A stretch of DNA of 19,130 nt from assembly GCA_946414625.1 (NCBI GenBank), contig CAMKPI010000010.1, positions 1-19,130 of the forward strand, given 5' to 3'. A program made the translations under genes and the position numbers. The notes beneath the pieces were generated by a model that saw only the letters and a program-made list of their open reading frames with translations, searched no databases and was not told the origin of the DNA. This DNA comes from an uncultured Spirochaetaceae bacterium. Lineage in GTDB: Bacteria; Spirochaetota; Spirochaetia; Sphaerochaetales; Sphaerochaetaceae. Below are positions 14,120 to 19,130 of the stretch, piece after piece (the stretch's first letter is position 1; each line of letters starts with the position of its first letter).

Positions 14120-14690
14120 CGAGGGGGAGTGTGGGCTTCCGCTTCCGTTTCGCGCAGCGCTTTTTGTCATATCCTCAGTCTTATGTCTTGTCTCCTGCGC
14201 AAGCCTTTCTGTCCGGTCTGCAAGCGATGTGGCGCGCAGCCTGAAAGATCCGGCATCGGTTGTGGTAAGCAGGGAAGACTTCCTTCTCCTTCAGGGGCGG
14301 CTTCCGTATATGGCGGAGGATGGCGCTTTCACAGCGGCAGTTGAGGTTCAGGACGGGAAAAAAACGCGCAACAGCAGGGATAGCGCTGAATTGAACGGTG
14401 ATTTGATAGTTGCGGATGCTGAACCTCACTATGAGGATTCATTTGTCGACATTGCGCTGTTCCTCCCAACAGGACAGACTTTCTGCACCGCCCGCTGGGA
14501 CGGGGATGAGTATTCATACGAGTCTGCATTTATCGAGCGTGGATTCGCTTTCTCTGGCGCGTTGCTTGATGACATCATCGGGATATACAGCGATTTGGAA
14601 TCTTTGGAGACCCTGAAAGGCGGCGGAGTCCTCGAGATGAAAGGATCTGCGGGCGGAAAATCTTACGTCTACACGGTGGAGATGCTTTGA
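14094..14690 (+). CDS. Small lipoprotein of unknown function
   Basis: The 198-residue product has an N-terminal hydrophobic stretch and lipobox (FRAALFVISSVLCLVSC), predicting lipidation at Cys35 and a mature protein of about 164 residues, probably beta-rich. I recognise no family. The only ATG, GTG or TTG in frame ahead of the signal sequence is ATG 14094, inside the patatin gene (26-base overlap). This gives an atypical 20-residue n-region with Asp and Glu and no SD. GTG codons at 14129 and 14131 lie behind a GGGGGAG but are out of frame, so the true start, or a rare start codon, is uncertain. Its stop overlaps the ATG of the next gene, and tight packing suggests a role linked to the lipase or acyltransferases. 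Confidence 0.7.
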   Translation: MLFTSRSTDEGECGLPLPFRAALFVISSVLCLVSCASLSVRSASDVARSLKDPASVVVSREDFLLLQGRLPYMAEDGAFTAAVEVQDGKKTRNSRDSAELNGDLIVADAEPHYEDSFVDIALFLPTGQTFCTARWDGDEYSYESAFIERGFAFSGALLDDIIGIYSDLESLETLKGGGVLEMKGSAGGKSYVYTVEML

Positions 14691-15334
14691 TGATGTACAA
14701 GGCTCGGTTGTTTCAGTCTTTTTTCAAGGCCACTGCTGTTATTCCTCAGCGCTTTGTGTTTCGCCTGAAGGTTTTCCGCGAGGACAGACGGGTTCAAGGA
14801 AGACATATAAAAGGCCCTGCGATTATCGTGTCCAATCATTTGTCTGTATACGACTACATCGCGTTGATATTCGTCTTTTTTTTTAGAACCACCAGGGGAA
14901 TAGCCGCTGAGGTTCTTTTTTGCAAGAATATCTTCCTTTCCTTGTTTCTCCGGCTCCTGGGGCTTGTCAGGGTGAACAGGGGAGAGCACGACTTTGCTTT
15001 TGAGGATAAGGCTGCGCGTATTCTCGAAGATGGAGGCATTGTCGTCTTCCATCCGGAAGGTCGCGTGCCGGATCAGCCGGGGGATGTGCCCCCGCTGCCT
15101 TTTAAGACCGGTTTTGCGTATCTCGCGATGAGGTGCGGCGTGCCGGTGATTCCCGTATATACAAACGGGCGTGTATTCAGGCGCGGAAGATGCGTCTATG
15201 TTATCGGAACCCCAGTTGATGTTCGTTCGCTTTGCAGAAAAGATATGTCTGAGAATGAGAACATGCACCTGATTGCCGACTTCATGAGAAACAGAATACA
15301 GGAATTGGAGAGGTATTCAGATGAGAGAGGATAA
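14690..15334 (+). CDS. PlsC-type lysophospholipid acyltransferase (first copy)
   Basis: A predicted membrane-associated acyltransferase that transfers an acyl chain to a lysophosphatidic acid or other lysophospholipid. It has 214 residues, near the family norm. Motif I is NHLSVYD (His50, Asp55: the HX4D catalytic pair), motif III is FHPEGR (120-125, usually FPEGTR), and VPVIPVY is motif IV. The hydrophobic segment about 56-66 and the basic N-terminus suit membrane docking. The start ATG overlaps the stop of the lipoprotein gene (TGATG at 14688-14692), a sign of translational coupling. Its end overlaps the next acyltransferase by 14 bases. Which acceptor it uses cannot be read from the sequence. 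Confidence 0.88.
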   Translation: MMYKARLFQSFFKATAVIPQRFVFRLKVFREDRRVQGRHIKGPAIIVSNHLSVYDYIALIFVFFFRTTRGIAAEVLFCKNIFLSLFLRLLGLVRVNRGEHDFAFEDKAARILEDGGIVVFHPEGRVPDQPGDVPPLPFKTGFAYLAMRCGVPVIPVYTNGRVFRRGRCVYVIGTPVDVRSLCRKDMSENENMHLIADFMRNRIQELERYSDERG

Positions 15335-16211
15335 CATTCCGAGGGCGTCAGGTACGGAGAGCGCTCAGTGTGGGCGGGGCGCTTCACTGTTGAAGTCGTC
15401 CGCAAAACCCGCCAGCTCCCGTGTTCCGCGGGGATTTTTTTTCTATGATTTCGTGAAGGTGACGGGTGCCTTGCCGGTTTTTCTTTTTTTCAGATATCGT
15501 ACGGTTTTCACCGATGTTTCGGTGAGAAAAGCCCTCGGTGGCCCTCTTCTTATTGTCAGCAACCATGCTTCCTATGTCGATCCTGTCATAGTGATGCGCT
15601 CTCTTTGGCGTCGCAGAGTGGTTTTCATGGCAACCAGAGATCTATATCGTACCCGACTCGGTGCTTGGTTTTTCCGCCACGTGCACTGCATAGAGGTTGA
15701 CAAGGAAAATGTTGGCTTAGACACAATAAAAAAGGTGGTTTCTGAGTTGAAAGCGGGGCGTGCGGTGGCTATGTTTCCCGAGGGGAGCGTGGAAGAAAGC
15801 AAGAAGACACCACTCGTAGATTCTCAAGTGAATACGAAAGAACATACCGCCAGCGGAGGCAATGCTCCAAAAACGACTCAGGACATGTTCAAAGGATCCG
15901 GTCCAGGGCACGAAACGGGAGGGGCAGACTTCGGTTCCGATTCCGCGAAAGATGCGGGAGTTCGTGCGTTCAAGGGTGGAGCTGCAATGATTGCACTGAA
16001 AAGCGGCGCCGCGGTTCTGCCGGTGTACATAGACAAGGCAAGGCGACGCGTTGTGGTAGGTTCTAAGATTTTCCCTGAAGCCTTTTTTAGCAGCACTGAG
16101 GGGGGTGGTGCGGTATCTAAGCCACCTACACTGCGGCAGATTGACGAGTTCAGCCGTGTTCTACACGGAAAGGAATTGGAGCTGAAGGATTATTCACAAT
16201 CGCTTGGATGA
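15321..16211 (+). CDS. PlsC-type lysophospholipid acyltransferase (second copy, with insert)
   Basis: The second member of the same family has 296 residues. HX4D motif NHASYVD (His82, Asp87), VFMATRDLYR, MFPEGS (151-156) and AAVLPVYI are all in place, so it should be active. Two parts are unusual: a hydrophilic N-terminal extension of about 36 residues, and a Ser/Gly/Thr-rich insert of about 55 residues (160-214, bases about 15798-15962) between FPEGS and the FKGGAAMIA helix, where about ten residues are normal. GGAGAGG lies upstream of the ATG. Two acyltransferases in a row may handle the sn-1 and sn-2 positions or different head groups (inference). No terminator is visible between this gene and the promoter of the ligase. 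Confidence 0.88.
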   Translation: MREDNIPRASGTESAQCGRGASLLKSSAKPASSRVPRGFFFYDFVKVTGALPVFLFFRYRTVFTDVSVRKALGGPLLIVSNHASYVDPVIVMRSLWRRRVVFMATRDLYRTRLGAWFFRHVHCIEVDKENVGLDTIKKVVSELKAGRAVAMFPEGSVEESKKTPLVDSQVNTKEHTASGGNAPKTTQDMFKGSGPGHETGGADFGSDSAKDAGVRAFKGGAAMIALKSGAAVLPVYIDKARRRVVVGSKIFPEAFFSSTEGGGAVSKPPTLRQIDEFSRVLHGKELELKDYSQSLG

Positions 16212-16236
16212 TGCAGAAATATTTACATAAATTTAC

Positions 16237-16265
16237 TTGACAAATAGAAAGAATATATTTAGAAT
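16237..16265 (+). promoter_or_regulatory. Promoter of the acyl ligase/ACP/DegV unit
   Basis: Perfect -35 TTGACA (16237-16242), a 17-bp spacer and -10 TAGAAT (16260-16265). The predicted start near 16272 gives a leader of about 90 nt. The 13-mer TAGAATAAAATTG beginning at the -10 also occurs at the lipoprotein promoter (418-430). Confidence 0.75.
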
Positions 16266-16364
16266 AAAATTGGTTATGATAGCAAAGCGGCGGTTTTCAC
16301 GATGAGTTTGGGATTCTGCGCTTTTTGTGAAATCGCTCAGCTTAGGTTCCAGAGGGAGATTTCC

Positions 16365-17912
16365 ATGCTGACGATAAAAGCGAATGATAATGTTTTTGAC
16401 AAGTATGCGGATAGCGTTACCTTGAAGCGGATTGTCCAATATGGAAGTGTAAGCGAGATGTGGGGGCATTGCCTCTCGGAATACGGGCTCATGAGCGCAG
16501 TAGTGGACGGAGAAGACCTGACATACAGCGCGTTGGAAAAAAGGATTGCACTCCTCCGCGGAGCCTTATTGGAAAATGGTTTGAAAAGGGGCGATTTCGT
16601 CGGCATATACGCGCCGAATTCTGTTTCTTTTGTGGTGTCTTTTTTGGCGATAACCACTTGTGGCATGTGCGCTGTGCTGCTTCCTCCCCACCTGAACGGT
16701 GAGGCTGTTTACGGTTGTGTTCTGAAATACGGCCTGAAGGCGCTTGTATACGATTCATCGCTTCGGGAAACGGTTTCTTCTGTAAAGGCGAGATGCTCTG
16801 ACGTTTGTTTCTTCTCTGTCGAAGAATGTGTGTCGTCAGCGGAGTCCGGATCTTCTGCTTTGCGTCCTGTTCCCGCGGTGGATGTACTTCCGTCGGAGAA
16901 CTGCTGCGTGGTATTCACCGGCGGTACAACCGGCCGCAGCAAAGGAGCCCTCCTTACAAACGGAGCGCTCATGACCGGAGTGAGGTACGGTTGCTACGGC
17001 TACTCGAATGTGTTTTTCCAGCGATATCTTCTGATTCTGCCCCTTACGCATGTGTTTGGGCTGATTCGAACTTTACTCACCAGTCTTTATACCGGTTCAT
17101 CTTTGTATATATGCCGGAACAATAAAGACATGTTTCGCGATATTGCGTTGCATAAGCCGACCGTCCTCGTGATGGTTCCCGCGCTTGCGGAACTTGCTTT
17201 GTCGCTTTCAAAACAGCTGGGGCGGAACCTTCTTGGAGGGGATTTGAAAACTGTGATTGCAGGCGCCGCTGTTGTGTCTCCGTATTTGGTGACCGAATAC
17301 GGCAAGCTGGGAATAGATCTTTTTCCTGGCTACGGGCTCACGGAGAGCGCGAACCTTGTCAGCGGAAACCCCGAGATGCGTCGCGAGCCCACGTCGGTAG
17401 GTTTTTTGTATCCGGGCATCGAGGCTCGCGTTGTGGATGGCGAGCTTTGGCTGAAAGGTCCGAACATGTTCAGCGGTTATGTCGGGGAAGACGAAGAGAA
17501 CAGTTCTGCGTTCGAGGATGGTTATTTCAAGACAGGCGACCTGGTTCGCTTTGACAACGACGGTTTGCTTTATATAACCGGCAGAAAAAAAGAAGTGATT
17601 GTCCTCTCAAGTGGTGAGAAGGTGTCTCCGGAAGCGCTGGAGACAGAGTTCTGTAAGTCTGACTGCATACAGGACTGTCTCGTTTGTGCTTCTCCATCCG
17701 CTGGCGAGGCAGAAAGGCTTATTCTACAGGTATATCCGAGGAAATCCTATTTCAAGGAAAACGGAATCGGGTACTCAGAGGCTTTCGTCCGGAAGGAGGT
17801 TGAGAGGATCAACAGCGCCTTGCCTTCGGCACAAAGGGTGAGCGAGGTTGCCGTCAGGGACAACGATTTCGTAAGGACTCCAAACATGAAAATCGACAGG
17901 GCAAGGAATTGA
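16365..17912 (+). CDS. AMP-forming acyl-CoA/acyl-ACP synthetase
   Basis: The 515-residue enzyme is a member of the ANL superfamily. It activates a carboxylic acid as acyl-AMP and passes it to a thiol. The P-loop is VFTGGTTGRSKG (183-194; most members have TSGTTGxPKG), then GYGLTES (322-328), TGD (390-392), GRKKEVIVLSSGEKVSPEAL and the C-terminal catalytic lysine in TPNMKIDR (Lys509). The start is Met at 16365, with AGGGAG (16353-16358) six bases upstream; an upstream ATG at 16302 lacks an SD and adds an unconserved 21 residues. An acyl carrier protein gene follows after 27 bases, so the acceptor is more likely ACP than CoA. With two acyltransferases upstream, fatty-acid recycling is the likely role; priming of a secondary metabolite or lipid-A-type chain is possible. 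Confidence 0.87.
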   Translation: MLTIKANDNVFDKYADSVTLKRIVQYGSVSEMWGHCLSEYGLMSAVVDGEDLTYSALEKRIALLRGALLENGLKRGDFVGIYAPNSVSFVVSFLAITTCGMCAVLLPPHLNGEAVYGCVLKYGLKALVYDSSLRETVSSVKARCSDVCFFSVEECVSSAESGSSALRPVPAVDVLPSENCCVVFTGGTTGRSKGALLTNGALMTGVRYGCYGYSNVFFQRYLLILPLTHVFGLIRTLLTSLYTGSSLYICRNNKDMFRDIALHKPTVLVMVPALAELALSLSKQLGRNLLGGDLKTVIAGAAVVSPYLVTEYGKLGIDLFPGYGLTESANLVSGNPEMRREPTSVGFLYPGIEARVVDGELWLKGPNMFSGYVGEDEENSSAFEDGYFKTGDLVRFDNDGLLYITGRKKEVIVLSSGEKVSPEALETEFCKSDCIQDCLVCASPSAGEAERLILQVYPRKSYFKENGIGYSEAFVRKEVERINSALPSAQRVSEVAVRDNDFVRTPNMKIDRARN

Positions 17913-17939
17913 CCGGACGCGCTGAACCCGGGTGGACAG

Positions 17940-18185
17940 ATGGATAGAGCAGAGATTTTTGAAAAACTAAAGGAAATACTTTCGGGTGCGATGGAGAATT
18001 CCACGCGCCTTGACGCCCTGAACGAGGAATCGGATCTTCGGTACGATGTCGGACTGAATTCGGTAGGCCTTCTATACATTGTGATAACAATCGAGGAGAC
18101 TATGAATGTTAGCTTCGACGGCGTGTTGTTCGATGATTTTCACAAGGTGAGGGACGTTATTGACTATATTGAAGCTCATCAATGA
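17940..18185 (+). CDS. Acyl carrier protein
   Basis: This 81-residue acidic helical protein is a carrier for acyl thioesters. The phosphopantetheine site reads DVGLNSVGLLYIV: Ser41 is the attachment residue, with Asn in place of the Asp of the usual DSL motif and Val for Leu. The flanking SDLRYDVGLNS and EETMNVSFDG fit the family (LGxDSL, EExFxI). It is probably a dedicated carrier for the ligase encoded just upstream rather than the housekeeping AcpP, which is expected near fab genes. Only a weak SD-like GGTGGA precedes the ATG. No clear terminator follows; a T9 run at about 18205 has no stable stem directly before it. Confidence 0.85.
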   Translation: MDRAEIFEKLKEILSGAMENSTRLDALNEESDLRYDVGLNSVGLLYIVITIEETMNVSFDGVLFDDFHKVRDVIDYIEAHQ

Positions 18186-18246
18186 GCCTCAGGGGGATAA
18201 GAAGTTTTTTTTTCGAAATTCGGCGGCGTAATAGGAGAATATGGAA

Positions 18247-19130
18247 ATGAATAAGGATTTTGTAATACTTCCGGACGCGACATGCGATTTGACCCACGAA
18301 CTGCGGGAGCGATTTAAGATAGGGTTTGTTCCGGCTCATTTTACTACGGCAGACGGCGCAGAGCATTCGGCGAGTCTGGAATGGGATTTTTCAAGTCGGA
18401 GTGGTTTCTATGCTTCTTTGCGCAAGAACCCTTCCGCTTTCAAGACGAGTCCACCGAATGTAGCGGAATTCGTGGCAGCGTTCGAGCCTTTTGTAAGTTC
18501 GGGGAAGGGGATAATCTGTCCGGTGATCTCGTCCAGGATGAGCGGAACTTATGGCAACGCCATGCGGGCAAGGCAGGAGATTTTGGAAAAGTACCCAGGG
18601 GCGAGAATTACTGTGATAGACTCCCTCCGCTACTCTGCTGCCGTTGGGCTGATGTGCATTCATGCTTCGGTTATGCGCGATGCGGGGGCTTCGTATGAGG
18701 AAGTAGCCAAAGCCTTGGAGAGAGATAAACTCTGTTATCATCAGATCGGATATCTTGACGACCTTTCTTTCACTGCCCGTACTGGGCGGATTAACAACGC
18801 TGCTGCATTTTTCGGAACCCTTATAGGTATCAAGCCGATGGGGGATATTGACACGAATGGCATGACAACGGTGATTGGCAAGGCAAAAGGCGAAAAGAAG
18901 GCATTCTCCGCCGCCATAGGTTATGTCAAGCGGACCATCAGGGACGCGGAAAGCCAGATTGTTGTCATCTCGTATTCGGACCGTGAAGAGAGCGCCTTGC
19001 AGTTCAAGGCTCTTGTCGAAAAGGAAATCTGCCCGAAAGAAGTTCTCCTTACAAATGTGTTTCCATCCTGCGGGGTGAGCATCGGACCGGGACTTATGTG
19101 TATATACTATAAGGGTTCTCCTGAGATCGG
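18247..19130 (+). CDS. DegV family protein (FakB-like fatty-acid-binding), truncated by window end
   Basis: The first about 294 codons are present; the 3' end lies beyond the window, with no stop reached. DegV/FakB proteins bind one fatty acid and, in Gram-positive bacteria, present it to the kinase FakA. Visible are LPDATCDL (N-terminal DxTxDL motif), TSPPNVAEF, CPVISSRMSGTYGNA, GRINNAAAFFGTLIGIKP and, near the cut, FPSCGVSIGPG. AGGAG (18233-18237) is nine bases before ATG 18247 and three before ATG 18241, so I favour the former; the difference is two residues. It follows the ACP gene after 61 bases on the same strand, which supports a role in fatty-acid handling with the ligase and ACP. Confidence 0.9.
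   Translation, partial: MNKDFVILPDATCDLTHELRERFKIGFVPAHFTTADGAEHSASLEWDFSSRSGFYASLRKNPSAFKTSPPNVAEFVAAFEPFVSSGKGIICPVISSRMSGTYGNAMRARQEILEKYPGARITVIDSLRYSAAVGLMCIHASVMRDAGASYEEVAKALERDKLCYHQIGYLDDLSFTARTGRINNAAAFFGTLIGIKPMGDIDTNGMTTVIGKAKGEKKAFSAAIGYVKRTIRDAESQIVVISYSDREESALQFKALVEKEICPKEVLLTNVFPSCGVSIGPGLMCIYYKGSPEI

Noticed and set aside
18181..18240. Terminator after the ACP gene
   Set aside because: A GCTCA/TGAGC dyad spans the stop codon, but the T9 run lies about 20 bases further on without a stem directly before it.

Overview
This is a roughly 50% GC bacterial window of closely packed genes separated by unusually repeat-rich spacers. I think it comes from a spirochaete, possibly Treponema-like. 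That is inference from several clues: a dephospho-CoA kinase with a GKN-type P-loop, a signal-peptide patatin with a long beta-rich tail, a TrpR-like YerC protein, DegV, and strongly G/T-skewed plus-strand spacers. No rRNA, phage gene, transposase or CRISPR array is visible.

Left part (1-6780). A gene-free 5' flank leads to a lipoprotein with an added C-terminal membrane helix. A tRNA-Asn(GTT) follows, with a textbook promoter and terminator. On the minus strand, a DNA-binding protein with a degenerate Fic domain sits 26 bases upstream of an N-acyl-D-amino-acid deacylase, probably as one operon. Divergent from these is an orphan MsmX/UgpC-type sugar-ABC ATPase with a long structured leader. 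It converges, with overlapping stop codons, on a TrpR-like (YerC)/MOSC fusion protein.

Middle (6780-11740). This stretch holds the translation factor EF-P and both enzymes that beta-lysylate it: EpmA (LysRS-like ligase) and EpmB (radical-SAM lysine 2,3-aminomutase homologue). coaE lies between the two enzymes on the minus strand. Between coaE and epmB is an array of about 73-75 bp tandem repeats, each resembling a terminator hairpin. EpmB carries a Cys/Ser-rich insertion of about 95 residues.

Right part (11740-19130). All genes are on the plus strand and look lipid-related: a patatin phospholipase with a predicted outer-membrane barrel, a small lipoprotein, two PlsC-type acyltransferases, an AMP-forming acyl ligase with its own TTGACA-17-TAGAAT promoter, an acyl carrier protein, and a DegV/FakB-type fatty-acid-binding protein cut by the window end. 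A coherent reading is phospholipid deacylation, fatty-acid capture or activation on a carrier, and re-acylation.

Two traits recur. Conserved enzymes carry hydrophilic low-complexity insertions of 35-95 residues (deacylase, ABC ATPase, EpmB, second PlsC), and spacers contain short degenerate direct repeats. Both suggest a genome prone to repeat-driven expansion. No domain assignment was checked by a database search; all come from reading motifs.
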